Part shown: positions 10,834 through 20,910 of the stretch, one piece after another
Layout: each line of letters begins with the position of its first letter
Numbering within the stretch: position 1 is the stretch's first letter
Origin: Candidatus Sumerlaeota bacterium
GTDB taxonomy: Bacteria > Sumerlaeota > Sumerlaeia > SLMS01 > JAHLLQ01
DNA: 50,705 bases
NCBI GenBank assembly: GCA_030156535.1
Contig: JASGMJ010000029.1
Location: forward strand, 1 to 50,705
Direction: 5' to 3'
The notes under the pieces: model-generated
What the model saw: the letters and a program-made list of their open reading frames with translations, nothing else
Told to the model about the DNA's origin: nothing
The model's database searches: none
Made by a program: the position numbers and the translations under genes

Positions 10834-11925
10834 TCAGGCGGACACGGCGTCCTTCACCTCTCCCTTGAAGAAACGGCGCCGCAGCCAGAAAGCCACGCTG
10901 ACCAGACCGATCAGTACGGGCACTTCCACCAGCGGCCCGATCACTGCGGCGAACGCCGCCCCCGAGCCAATCCCAAACACGGAAATCGCCACGGCAATGG
11001 CCAGCTCGAAATTGTTGCTCGCCGCCGTGAATGACAACGTTGCGCTCTTTGAGTAATCCGCTCCGAGCTTCCAACCCATCAGGAAACTCACAAGGAACAT
11101 CACGACAAAGTAGATCAACAACGGCACGGCAATGCGCAGAACATCCAAGGGAACTTCCACGATCCGGCCCCCCTTGAAGCTGAACATGGCAACAATCGTA
11201 AAGAGCAATGCGATCAACGTGAGCGGGCTGATGCGCGGAATAAAGACCGTTTGATACCACTCCTTGCCCTTCGCCCGGATCATCACGAACCGCGTCAACA
11301 TCCCCGCAATAAAGGGAATCCCGAGATAGATAAAGACGCTCTTGGCGATCTCGCCCATTGTGATGGCAACGATGCTTCCCTGAAGGCCGATCTTCGGTGG
11401 CAGCCACGTAACGAAGAACCAGGCGTAGACACTGTAGAACAAGACCTGGAACACGGAGTTGAAGGCAACGAGCCCGGCGCAGTATTCCGTGTCTCCCTTG
11501 GCCAGGTCGTTCCACACAATGACCATCGCGATGCACCGCGCGAGGCCGATCATGATCAGCCCCACCATGTACTCCGGATACCCACGAAGAAAGATCACGG
11601 CCAGCGCGAACATCAACACCGGTCCGATCACCCAGTTCTGAATGAGCGAAAGGCCGAGAATCTTCCAATCACGAAAGGCCTCCCCCAGCTCCTCGTACTT
11701 CACCTTCGCCAAGGGAGGATACATCATCAGGATCAGGCCAATGGCGATCGGCAGATTCGTCGAGCCGACACTGAAGGAATCGATGAACCCCTCGACACCG
11801 GGAACGAAGTACCCGAGTCCCACGCCCAATCCCATCGCCAGGAAAATCCACAGCGTCAGGAAGCGGTCGAGAAACCCCAGACGTCCCCTCTTGGCACTGG
11901 GGCAGCCCAAGTCAGTTGCAGTCAT
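10834..11925 (-). CDS. acr3: Arsenite efflux permease, ACR3 family
   Basis: This 363-aa inner-membrane carrier has about ten hydrophobic helices and exports arsenite (and often antimonite) using the proton gradient. Family features include the short N-terminal tail ending in [14 protein letters not shown]. The functionally essential Cys is in [12 protein letters not shown], and the conserved Glu is in EVPVLIGLV. The length is typical (about 340-370 aa). A good ribosome site (AGGAGAA) precedes the ATG. It is the last gene of the arsR-arsC-arsM-acr3 unit, 27 bp after arsM. It would remove the arsenite produced by ArsC. Confidence 0.96.
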   Translation of the reverse strand: MTATDLGCPSAKRGRLGFLDRFLTLWIFLAMGLGVGLGYFVPGVEGFIDSFSVGSTNLPIAIGLILMMYPPLAKVKYEELGEAFRDWKILGLSLIQNWVIGPVLMFALAVIFLRGYPEYMVGLIMIGLARCIAMVIVWNDLAKGDTEYCAGLVAFNSVFQVLFYSVYAWFFVTWLPPKIGLQGSIVAITMGEIAKSVFIYLGIPFIAGMLTRFVMIRAKGKEWYQTVFIPRISPLTLIALLFTIVAMFSFKGGRIVEVPLDVLRIAVPLLIYFVVMFLVSFLMGWKLGADYSKSATLSFTAASNNFELAIAVAISVFGIGSGAAFAAVIGPLVEVPVLIGLVSVAFWLRRRFFKGEVKDAVSA

Positions 11926-11952
11926 TTTGCATTTCTCCTAGCAGCAGGTACG

Positions 11953-12807
11953 TTACGCGGGTTTGCGCGCGCTGATGTTCATCGACGCAATGTAGTCGCC
12001 AATCGTCTCGCCTTCGGCCAGCAACGCCTTCACTTCCGAAGCAATGTGATCCCTGGATTCCTCCATCGTCTTCACGTAGGCGGGCTTTTCCTCCAGCACG
12101 AGGTCGACAAGGCCCGCCTCGGCGATGAGACTCTTGAGCTCATCGACAAGCAGCGCGCCCGCCACGCAGCCAACCAGTGCCTGGGCATCGTTGCGAATCG
12201 CGTCGGGGAGCGGCTTCTTCAAGACGATGTCGCTGACAGCGATGCGCCCGCCGGGCTTGAGAACGCGCGCGATCTCGCGGTACACTCGAGGCTTGTCCGG
12301 CGACAGATTGATGACGCAGTTGCTGATGACCACGTCGGCGGTGTTGTCGGCGACGGGGAGATTCTCGATTTCGCCGAGCCGGAACTCGACGTTGTCCAGT
12401 CCGTTGCGCTCGGCATACACGGCTGTGTTGCGCCGGGCCTTGGCCAGCATCTCGGGCGTCATGTCCACGCCAATCGCCCGCCCGGTGGCGCCAACCTTGC
12501 GCCCCGCGATGAACACGTCGAACCCGCCGCCGGAGCCGAGATCGACGACGACCTCGCCTTCCTTCAGCGAAGCAAGCGCCGTCGGGTTTCCGCACGACAA
12601 CCCCATGTTTGCGCCTTCGGGCAACGCCTCAAGCTCCTCGGCCGAGTAGCCGACCGACGCGGCGAGCTGCGCCGCCGAGTCCACCTGCCCGCCGCAACAC
12701 GTCGGGCCGCAGCACGACGATTCCTCCGCCTTGGCGACCGCGGCATATCCACCGCGCACCATGTCGCGGATTTCCTGCTGCTTTGCGAGATCGTTGAATG
12801 TTGCCAT
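11953..12807 (-). CDS. arsM: Arsenite S-adenosylmethionine methyltransferase
   Basis: This 284-aa Rossmann-fold methyltransferase converts As(III) to methylated arsenicals, which are less retained or volatile. The SAM motif is VVDLGSGGGFDVF. Cysteines expected to bind As(III) are visible in SCGNPTAL, SNCVINLSP and LVGCVAGAL. An extra N-terminal cluster, SSCCGPTCCGG, resembles the thiol-rich head of many bacterial ArsM proteins. The start is the ATG at 12807 (MATFNDLAKQQ), preceded by AGAAGG; in-frame ATGs further upstream add sequence unlike the family. A 147-bp gap separates it from arsC. Confidence 0.95.
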   Translation of the reverse strand: MATFNDLAKQQEIRDMVRGGYAAVAKAEESSCCGPTCCGGQVDSAAQLAASVGYSAEELEALPEGANMGLSCGNPTALASLKEGEVVVDLGSGGGFDVFIAGRKVGATGRAIGVDMTPEMLAKARRNTAVYAERNGLDNVEFRLGEIENLPVADNTADVVISNCVINLSPDKPRVYREIARVLKPGGRIAVSDIVLKKPLPDAIRNDAQALVGCVAGALLVDELKSLIAEAGLVDLVLEEKPAYVKTMEESRDHIASEVKALLAEGETIGDYIASMNISARKPA

Positions 12808-12954
12808 GAGAAGAAACCTTCTTTGTGAAATGTAACTGTTGGTAACGGAACGGAAAGCTGCCAACCCAACCAATTCACCACGGAGACAGCCATCCTCCAT
12901 CACGACACGATTGCTGAATGTTAATAACACCAAAGACTGAAGACCGGGAAATCG

Positions 12955-13395
12955 CTACTCTACTTCCATGTCTTGAATCCAAGCACGGATTTCGTCGCGC
13001 ACGCGGCGGTAATGATTGAGTGCTTCCTCTTCCGATGCCGCGTCCTTTGCCAGTTTCGGGGGATCGTCGAATCCACGGTGAATGACCTTCGTTTTGCCGG
13101 GGAAGATAGGACAGTTCTCATCGGCGTGGCCACAAACGGTGTAAACGACATCGAAAGTAACACCGGCATCGAGCAACGACTGGAGCGTCTTGCTCGCCTG
13201 CCCCGTGATGTCCACGCCCGCCTCGGCCATCACGCGGATCGCGTTCGGATTCTGGCCATGCGCCACGATGCCCGCGCTGAACGGTTCCATCATGTCCGCC
13301 TTCAGTTGCCGGGCCCATCCTTCCGCCATCTGACTTCGGCAGGAGTTGCCGGTGCAGAGGAACAGCACCTTCGGCCTTCGGCTTGTTGTTGGCAT
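12955..13395 (-). CDS. arsC: Arsenate reductase, low-molecular-weight phosphatase type
   Basis: This 146-aa protein belongs to the thioredoxin-coupled ArsC family derived from low-molecular-weight tyrosine phosphatases. It reduces arsenate to arsenite for ACR3 or ArsM. The catalytic P-loop is LFLCTGNSCRSQMAEGW near the N terminus. The second and third redox cysteines lie in VYTVCGHADENCPIF, and the DDPPKLA motif carries the general acid Asp. The start is the ATG at 13395, with GGAGG just upstream. The start codon lies inside the 3' end of arsR: the genes overlap by 94 bp in different frames, which is longer than usual for coupled genes. Confidence 0.95.
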   Translation of the reverse strand: MPTTSRRPKVLFLCTGNSCRSQMAEGWARQLKADMMEPFSAGIVAHGQNPNAIRVMAEAGVDITGQASKTLQSLLDAGVTFDVVYTVCGHADENCPIFPGKTKVIHRGFDDPPKLAKDAASEEEALNHYRRVRDEIRAWIQDMEVE

Positions 13396-13739
13396 AATGC
13401 CTCCGGGGGAATTGCGAGAATCGCGTCGAGGCGCGTTTTGTCCTGATCCAACACCGGGCTCATCGCCGCCTGCTCCAGAACCCACTCCACGATGCCGTCC
13501 ATGCCGGGGGCCGGGGCCTCCGTCGCCAGGCGGTAATACACCCAGCGCCCTTCCTTGCGCGCTTCCACCAATCGCGCGGCGGCGAGCAGGGAAAGATGCT
13601 TGGACGTTGTCGAGGGGGCGAGCTCGAGGAGCTCCTGAAGCTGGCAGACGCACAGCTCGCCCCGGCGCGCCAGCGCGCAGAACAGCCGCACGCGGCTGGC
13701 GTCGGAGAGAGCCTTGGTGATGGCAAGAAGTTCGCGCAT
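13302..13739 (-). CDS. arsR: ArsR/SmtB-family arsenic-responsive repressor
   Basis: This 145-aa winged-helix repressor releases DNA when As(III) binds. Typical features are LAITKALSDASRVRLFCAL, the metal-site helix GELCVCQLQELL with its CVC pair, the recognition helix APSTTSKHLSLL, and the wing EGRWVYYRL. A Cys pair near the C terminus (RRCCSS) could add thiols to the site. I chose the ATG at 13739: it follows AAAGG, and the operator-like dyad lies immediately upstream. Extending to the next ATG at 13865 would bury that dyad inside the gene and add residues unlike the family. The C-terminal tail overlaps arsC by 94 bp. Confidence 0.93.
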   Translation of the reverse strand: MRELLAITKALSDASRVRLFCALARRGELCVCQLQELLELAPSTTSKHLSLLAAARLVEARKEGRWVYYRLATEAPAPGMDGIVEWVLEQAAMSPVLDQDKTRLDAILAIPPEALCQQQAEGRRCCSSAPATPAEVRWRKDGPGN

Positions 13740-13754
13740 GACGCCGCCTTTCAA

Positions 13755-13770
13755 TTCGACATTTGGCGAA
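13755..13770. promoter_or_regulatory. Putative ArsR operator
   Basis: The 16-bp dyad TTCGACATTTGGCGAA has matching outer half-sites (TTCG...CGAA) and further pairing CA...TG inside. It ends 15 bp before the arsR ATG. ArsR-family operators are typically such imperfect 12-2-12-like dyads at this position, giving autoregulation of the operon. Confidence 0.6.
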
Positions 13771-13936
13771 ATGACGGCGTGGGTCAAGGCGAAAAGGCCT
13801 TTTCTCGTCGCATTGACGTCCCGCCCGGGATCAGCCGCGCGTGGGACCAGAAACGAAAGAGGCACGAGTGACCGAACGCGACAGTGGTGAGGCGAGGGGT
13901 TGCGGGAAACTCGTCCGTGCCGAAAAGGCGCCTACT

Positions 13937-14449
13937 TCACTTGTTCCGCGCGGCAGCCTTCTTGTGGGCCTTGGCGATCCGGCGGGCGTGGCGCCGCACG
14001 GCCCAGAGTTTCGCGGCATGGTAGCCGATCACCGAAACAACCGACCCGATCACCAGGTTGCCCAGGCAGATCAGCAGCAGCGTCCGCCCATGCAGTGCGG
14101 GTTCGGCGAAAAGCTGCCAGAGCGACTCAGGCGTGGCGGGCGCCTCGGTGCGCAGCGGAATCCCGGTGAACCACGAGCCCACCAGGGCAGCCAGCGGATA
14201 GAGAAACGGCAGGGTGAGCGGGTTGCTGACCAGAGTGGCGAGCATGGCGGCGGGCACGGAGGCGCGGGCGAGCTGGGCGATGGCGATCGCCGAAAAAATG
14301 TGCACGCCTGGGGGCAGCACCAGGCCGCAGAACAGCCCGATCCCCACGCCCAGGGCAATCTGGTCCGGCGTCACGTGGCGGTGCAGCGCCATGCGCGACA
14401 GCGCTCCGACGCGCCGCCGCCAACCCGCGATCTTCTTGCGAATGTCCAA
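13937..14449 (-). CDS. DUF2062 family inner-membrane protein
   Basis: This 170-aa protein has a basic N terminus (DIRKKIAGWRRRVG) followed by the DUF2062 pattern. That pattern includes TPDQIALGVGIGLFCGL, then PAAMLATLVSNPLTLPFLY and helices near residues 100-115 and 125-145. The basic tail ends in KAHKKAAARNK. The function of the family is not established; in some lineages it sits next to glycosyltransferases or lipid A genes. The start is not certain: a TTG at 14449 follows a GGTGGG stretch, and a GTG at 14458 is also possible. It is transcribed away from the carboxyltransferase gene at 14708 and toward the ars operon. Confidence 0.8.
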   Translation of the reverse strand: MDIRKKIAGWRRRVGALSRMALHRHVTPDQIALGVGIGLFCGLVLPPGVHIFSAIAIAQLARASVPAAMLATLVSNPLTLPFLYPLAALVGSWFTGIPLRTEAPATPESLWQLFAEPALHGRTLLLICLGNLVIGSVVSVIGYHAAKLWAVRRHARRIAKAHKKAAARNK

Positions 14450-14707
14450 CGCACCCACCTTTCGGCTGTTCCTGCCCGCACCGCAGAAGCGAACAGAAGC
14501 GGCAGCATGTAAATGGAAAAGGGGTGGGCGGACAAATTCGACGGGGCCGGGATATCTTTGACGGTTTGAGCCCATCGGCTTGAAGTAACTCTCCCTTCCC
14601 CTTATTCCGCATTCGTTCCAACTGGCCACGAGTTTGCGCTTGGCCACGGGGCGCTCTGGCTGTTTGGCTCTCGCCACCCGAACTTCCCCGGAGAGGCCGC
14701 CCCCATC

Positions 14708-16270
14708 ATGGATATTGCCGGTCCGAACGCCGAGTGCAAGCCCCGCAAGATCAAGGTTACCGAGTTGCTGCTGCGCGACGCGCACCAGTCGCTGCTCGCC
14801 ACGCGCATGCGTCTGGAAGACATGCTCCCCATCTGCGAGCAGATCGACAAAGTGGGCTACTGGTCCGCTGAGGTCTGGGGCGGAGCGACTTACGATTCCT
14901 GCCTGCGCTTCCTCGGCGAGGATCCGTGGGTGCGTCTGCGCGAGCTGAAGAAGGCGCTGCCCAACACGCCTCTCCAGATGCTCCTGCGTGGCCAGAACAT
15001 CCTCGGTTACCGCCACTACGCCGACGACGTCGTCCGGCGCTTCGTGGACAAGTCGATCAAGTACGGCATGGACGTCTTCCGGATTTTCGACGCTCTTAAC
15101 GACGTGCGTAATCTGGAGACCGCCGTGAAGTCCGTGATCGACGGTGGCGCGCACGCCCAGGGGGCGATCTGCTACACGCTCTCGCCCGTTCACACGCTCG
15201 ACAAGTTTGTCCAGATGGGGCGCGACCTCGAAAGCATGGGCTGCCACTCCATCGTCATCAAGGACATGGCCGCGCTGATGTGCCCCGTGCCCGCGTACAA
15301 GCTGGTCAAGGCGCTGAAGGAAGCCGTGAAAGTCCCCGTCCACGTGCACACGCACGCCACGACGGGCGTGGCGTGGATGGTGCTGCTGCGCGCCGTGGAC
15401 GCCGGGGCCGATGGCGTGGACACGGCGATCAGCGCGCTCTCCGGCGGCCCGGGCCATGTGCCGACCGAGGCCTTCGTCGAGTCCGTTGCGGGCACGCCGT
15501 TCGACACCGGCCTCAAGCAGGAGGACATGATCCCGATCGCCGAGTACACCCGCAGCATTCGCGGCAAGTACAAGGAATTCGAGTCCAGCTTCACCGGCGC
15601 CGACCCGCGCATCTTCATCAGCCAGATCCCCGGCGGCATGCTCTCGAACATGGAATCCCAGCTCAAGCAGCAGGGGTGCATGGAGCGCATCGACGAGGTG
15701 CTGGAGGAAGTGCCGCGCGTGCGCGCCGAAATGGGCTACATTCCGCTCGTCACCCCCACGTCCCAGATCGTCGGCACCCAGGCCGTGCTCAACGTCATGA
15801 TGGGCGAGCGCTACAAGACGGTCAGCCGCGAATCCAAGGACGTGTTTGCCGGGCGCTATGGCCGCACGCCGGTGCCCGTTGACGAGGCCATCCAGAAGAA
15901 GGTCCTCGGCGACGACAAGCCCATCACCTGCCGCCCGGCCGATCTGATCCCCAATGAGTTCGACAAGCTGACCGCCGAGATCGCCGACCGCACGACCGAC
16001 GAGGATCAGGTGCTCTCCTACGCGCTGTTCCCGAAAGTCTGGGAGAAATTCTGGGAGAATCGCAACAAGCCGAAGGAAGCCGCCGCTCCCGCAGCCGCAC
16101 CCGCTCCGGCGGCGCCGGCTCCTGCTCCCGCTGCTCCGGCCGCACCTGCCGCCGCGCCTGCACGCGCCATCGGACCCGCCACGAGGCTGAACGCGGGCGG
16201 CCGCGTCGTCCTTGGCCTGACCATCGAAGGACGCACCTACGAAGCCGCCGTCGAGGTTGTGGAGCCCTGA
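14708..16270 (+). CDS. Carboxyltransferase subunit, transcarboxylase 5S / oxaloacetate decarboxylase alpha type, without biotin domain
   Basis: This 520-aa TIM-barrel carboxyltransferase moves CO2 between carboxybiotin and a keto acid (pyruvate/oxaloacetate). Visible motifs are LLLRDAHQSLLATR (metal ligand D24), GGATYDSC, MLLRGQNILGYRHY, the catalytic lysine K185 in IKDMAALM, and metal ligands H214 and H216 in HVHTHATTG. The second domain includes SQIPGGMLSNMESQL. Residues about 458-485 are an Ala/Pro linker. The last ~35 residues lack the AMKM biotinylation site, so this is not a full OadA or pyruvate carboxylase. The ending and length resemble the biotin-less 5S subunit of methylmalonyl-CoA transcarboxylase. 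No biotin carrier or other subunit is in the window. The ATG follows GGAGAGG. Confidence 0.85.
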   Translation: MDIAGPNAECKPRKIKVTELLLRDAHQSLLATRMRLEDMLPICEQIDKVGYWSAEVWGGATYDSCLRFLGEDPWVRLRELKKALPNTPLQMLLRGQNILGYRHYADDVVRRFVDKSIKYGMDVFRIFDALNDVRNLETAVKSVIDGGAHAQGAICYTLSPVHTLDKFVQMGRDLESMGCHSIVIKDMAALMCPVPAYKLVKALKEAVKVPVHVHTHATTGVAWMVLLRAVDAGADGVDTAISALSGGPGHVPTEAFVESVAGTPFDTGLKQEDMIPIAEYTRSIRGKYKEFESSFTGADPRIFISQIPGGMLSNMESQLKQQGCMERIDEVLEEVPRVRAEMGYIPLVTPTSQIVGTQAVLNVMMGERYKTVSRESKDVFAGRYGRTPVPVDEAIQKKVLGDDKPITCRPADLIPNEFDKLTAEIADRTTDEDQVLSYALFPKVWEKFWENRNKPKEAAAPAAAPAPAAPAPAPAAPAAPAAAPARAIGPATRLNAGGRVVLGLTIEGRTYEAAVEVVEP

Positions 16271-16571
16271 CGGAACGGGTTTGAAACACGAGCCACCCGG
16301 CGCGCACACCCCAGCGCCGGCAAAGGAATGCACTGTCGTGAGAACTCCGCCCTCAAGGGAGGAGGAGGAGATCAGGGGGCCCGTGCACCATGGGCGCCCG
16401 CTGCTCCAACGCTTTAGCATTCCGACAAAGCGGATTCCAATAGGCCGGAAACTCTTTCGTTGCGCTGGAGGGGCTGGTCCCCCCAGCTAGCAGCTTCCGT
16501 TTTTTTGGGGCGGAGCACCTTCTGCCCAGCAATTCCGCAAGGCATCTCAACCTCACGCGAGGAGATAGACC
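16271..16571. other. Intergenic region with a possible terminator hairpin
   Basis: No gene is seen. At 16464-16487 GCTGGAGGGG can pair with CCCCCCAGC around a short loop, and a run of seven T begins about 12 bp later (16500). The distance is long for a classical terminator. It may end the carboxyltransferase transcript or shape the hppA leader. Confidence 0.35.
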
Positions 16572-18773
<2,202 letters not shown>

Positions 18774-18809
18774 GGCGCCACCGCGCAAGACCACAAACGG
18801 AAACACCTA

Positions 18810-18851
18810 CGACTCCCCCCGCGCCTCAACGCCGGGGGGAGTTGACGTTTT
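18810..18851. terminator. Terminator between hppA and ribD
   Basis: CGACTCCCCCCG (18810-18821) pairs with CGGGGGGAGTTG (18833-18844) with one G-T pair, and TTTT follows at 18848. It is a very stable hairpin 36 bp after the hppA stop. It lies between convergent genes, so it may work in both directions, although the T-run favours plus-strand transcripts. Confidence 0.7.
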
Positions 18852-18913
18852 CGGATGCCTCGCCGTTGCACGCAGGCGTGCTTCCGGCACGCCCCCGCCT
18901 TACGCGAACACCG

Positions 18914-20107
18914 TTACAAAGCTGGGTCGGGCATCATGCAGGGGGGCTCGCCGCCGGCTTCCGCCGTTTCGGGGAAGAGGTGGGAGGTGATCCAGGCATC
19001 GAGAAGGATGTCGTCGCCGATCGGGGTCCAGGTGGCGTGGTGCAGGGCGAGCGCCTGGTCCATGCGCTGGAGCGGTTCGGGGGAAAGAAGAGCGGAGAGA
19101 GGCTCGGGGCCGGAGCCGATGAGCTTCGGGGCGATGAAGACGGCAACGCGGTCGGCGAGACCAGCGGCGAGGAACTCACCGGCCAGGTGGCGGCCGCCTT
19201 CGACAAGCAGCGCCTGCACCCCGGCACCCTGAAGATGCAAAAGGAAGTCGGAGAGCGAAACGCCGTGCCCGTCCCTGCCCGGTTTCAGACGCCAGACGGT
19301 TGCCCCGGCGTCGCGCAGGCGGGCTTCCGCTTCGGCGGGTGCGTCGTGGGCGCAGGCTACCGTCGCGATGCCCTGGGGATCGGTAACGAGCGGGTGGACG
19401 GGTGGAAGACGCAGTTGCGAGTCGAGCACAACGCGGCGCAGGGGCGGACCGGGGGGAACGTCGGCGTCGCGGATCGTCAGGCGGGCGTCGTCGCGCAACG
19501 CCGTCCCGATGCCGACAACAACGGCGTCGCTTGCCGCACGCAGGGCATGGGCGTGGCGGCGCGACTCGGAGTTGCTGATCCAGGCGGCATGCCCTCCCGT
19601 GGCCGACGTGCAGCCGTCAGCGGTCATCGCCCACTTCAGCGTCACCAGCGGCCGCCCGAGGTGATGGAAGGTGTTGAAGGCTGGATTGAGACGCAGGGCT
19701 TCGCCTTCGAGGACGCCCGTGACGACTTCGATCCCGGCGTCGCGGAGTTTTTCCACGCCGCCGCGCGCCTGGGGGTTGGGGTCGCGTTGGGCCAGAACAA
19801 CGCGCGCGATGCCCGCCTCGATGACGGCGTCGGTGCACGGCGGCGTGCGGCCATGGTGGGCGCAGGGCTCCAGGGTGACGTACATCGTGGCGCCACGGGG
19901 CGACTGCGTGCAGGCGGCCAGCGCGGCGCGCTCGGCGTGGGGCTCGCCCGCGCGGGCGTGAAAGCCCTCGCCGACGATCTCCTCGCCGCGCGCGATGACA
20001 CAGCCGACGAGGGGATTGGGGCGCGTCTGCCCGTGTGCCTTGCGGGCAAGCGCAAGCGCGCGGCGCATGTGGCGTTCGTCAAGACAGGAGGAGTGGTGCA
20101 GTGTCAT
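18914..20107 (-). CDS. ribD: Bifunctional riboflavin biosynthesis deaminase/reductase
   Basis: This 397-aa protein carries out two steps of riboflavin synthesis. The N-terminal deaminase has the zinc ligands H57 and E59 in GEPHAERAA and C82/C91 in PCAHHGRTPPC. The C-terminal NADPH-dependent reductase begins near residue 155 with RPLVTLKWAMTADG, followed by SDAVVVGIGTAL, DDARLTIR and ALLVEGGRHLAGEFL. The length is slightly above the usual 360-380 aa. It starts 23 bp after the metallophosphoesterase gene and is the last gene of that minus-strand run. No other rib gene is in the window, and no FMN riboswitch is recognisable upstream. Confidence 0.95.
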   Translation of the reverse strand: MTLHHSSCLDERHMRRALALARKAHGQTRPNPLVGCVIARGEEIVGEGFHARAGEPHAERAALAACTQSPRGATMYVTLEPCAHHGRTPPCTDAVIEAGIARVVLAQRDPNPQARGGVEKLRDAGIEVVTGVLEGEALRLNPAFNTFHHLGRPLVTLKWAMTADGCTSATGGHAAWISNSESRRHAHALRAASDAVVVGIGTALRDDARLTIRDADVPPGPPLRRVVLDSQLRLPPVHPLVTDPQGIATVACAHDAPAEAEARLRDAGATVWRLKPGRDGHGVSLSDFLLHLQGAGVQALLVEGGRHLAGEFLAAGLADRVAVFIAPKLIGSGPEPLSALLSPEPLQRMDQALALHHATWTPIGDDILLDAWITSHLFPETAEAGGEPPCMMPDPAL

Positions 20108-20130
20108 GTGGGTGCGTGGATCGCCCCGCG

Positions 20131-20910
20131 TCAGACGCCGTGGGCGAGGCGTTCGGCCAGCTCGCGCGGCAGTCCAGCGTCGATGATGGCCTGCTGGGCT
20201 CCTGCAAGGTTGTACTTCAGGCGCTTGATTTCGAGCTTCTGCTTCTCAAGGTCGAGGATGACGAAGCAGGCGTCGGGGTTGTGGTCGCGCGGCTGGCCAA
20301 CGGAGCCGACGTTGACGAGGTAGCGGCGGTTGTCCTTGAGATCGATTTCCGGGCGCGACGGGCACATCAGGTTGCCGTTTTCGTTTTCGATGATGAAGGG
20401 CTGATGGCTGTGGCCGATGAAGCAGATGCGCTCGTTGAAGTAGTTGAAGTTGGTGCGTGCCTCGCCCATGGTGAGGATGTAGTTCCACTCGCCGGGGTCT
20501 TTGGGCGATGCGTGGACGAAGAAAACGTCGTTGGCCGTGTCGCGAATGGTCAGCGGCATCTGGCGGAGGAAGGCGACGTTTTCCTCGCTGAGCACGTCCT
20601 TGGTCCAGATGACGGCGGCCTTGGCGATCTCGTTGAAGTTCGAGATGTCGGTGAGCAAGAGACAGGCGTGGTCGTGATTGCCGGCGATGACGGGAATCTT
20701 GCGGTCGCGGATGGCGTTGACGCACTCGTTGGGGCGGGCGCCGTAGCCGACGACGTCACCACAGCAGACAATCATGTCCACCTTCTCGTCGTCGATGGCC
20801 TTCAACACTGCATCCAGTGCGTGGTAGTTGCCGTGGATGTCGGAGAAAATTGCAATCCGACGGGCAGGCGTGTTGAGACCAATACTATTCGGGGTCTGAT
20901 TCCCAGTCAT
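20131..20910 (-). CDS. Calcineurin-like metallophosphoesterase
   Basis: This 259-aa enzyme shows the full two-metal motif set: FSDIHGNYHAL (D24, H26), GDVVGYG (D52), AGNHDH (N78, H79), VHASP and GHSHQP. It resembles small YfcE/PrpE-like phosphoesterases, whose substrates differ widely (phosphodiesters, diadenosine polyphosphates, phosphoproteins). The start at 20910 overlaps the last 26 bp of the twin-FHA gene, so expression is coupled. That pairing suggests a phosphoprotein-related role, but this is inference. A later start at the hydrophobic strand would remove about 16 unconserved residues. Confidence 0.9.
   Translation of the reverse strand: MTGNQTPNSIGLNTPARRIAIFSDIHGNYHALDAVLKAIDDEKVDMIVCCGDVVGYGARPNECVNAIRDRKIPVIAGNHDHACLLLTDISNFNEIAKAAVIWTKDVLSEENVAFLRQMPLTIRDTANDVFFVHASPKDPGEWNYILTMGEARTNFNYFNERICFIGHSHQPFIIENENGNLMCPSRPEIDLKDNRRYLVNVGSVGQPRDHNPDACFVILDLEKQKLEIKRLKYNLAGAQQAIIDAGLPRELAERLAHGV

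Noticed and set aside
10655..11056. Plus-strand open frame opposite the end of acr3
   Set aside because: It overlaps acr3 antisense and contains the ars terminator flank; there is no ribosome site or protein pattern.
11251..12828. Plus-strand open frame of over 500 codons across the ars operon
   Set aside because: It is antisense to acr3 and arsM, whose motifs are unmistakable; its composition is His/Arg/Asp-rich, as expected for a shadow.
16080..16170. Ala/Pro linker of the carboxyltransferase as a sign of a biotin carrier domain
   Set aside because: The sequence after the linker lacks the Met-Lys-Met biotin site and is too short for the domain.
20108..20130. Possible FMN riboswitch upstream of ribD
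   Set aside because: Only 23 bp separate ribD from the preceding gene, and no such RNA fold can be recognised.
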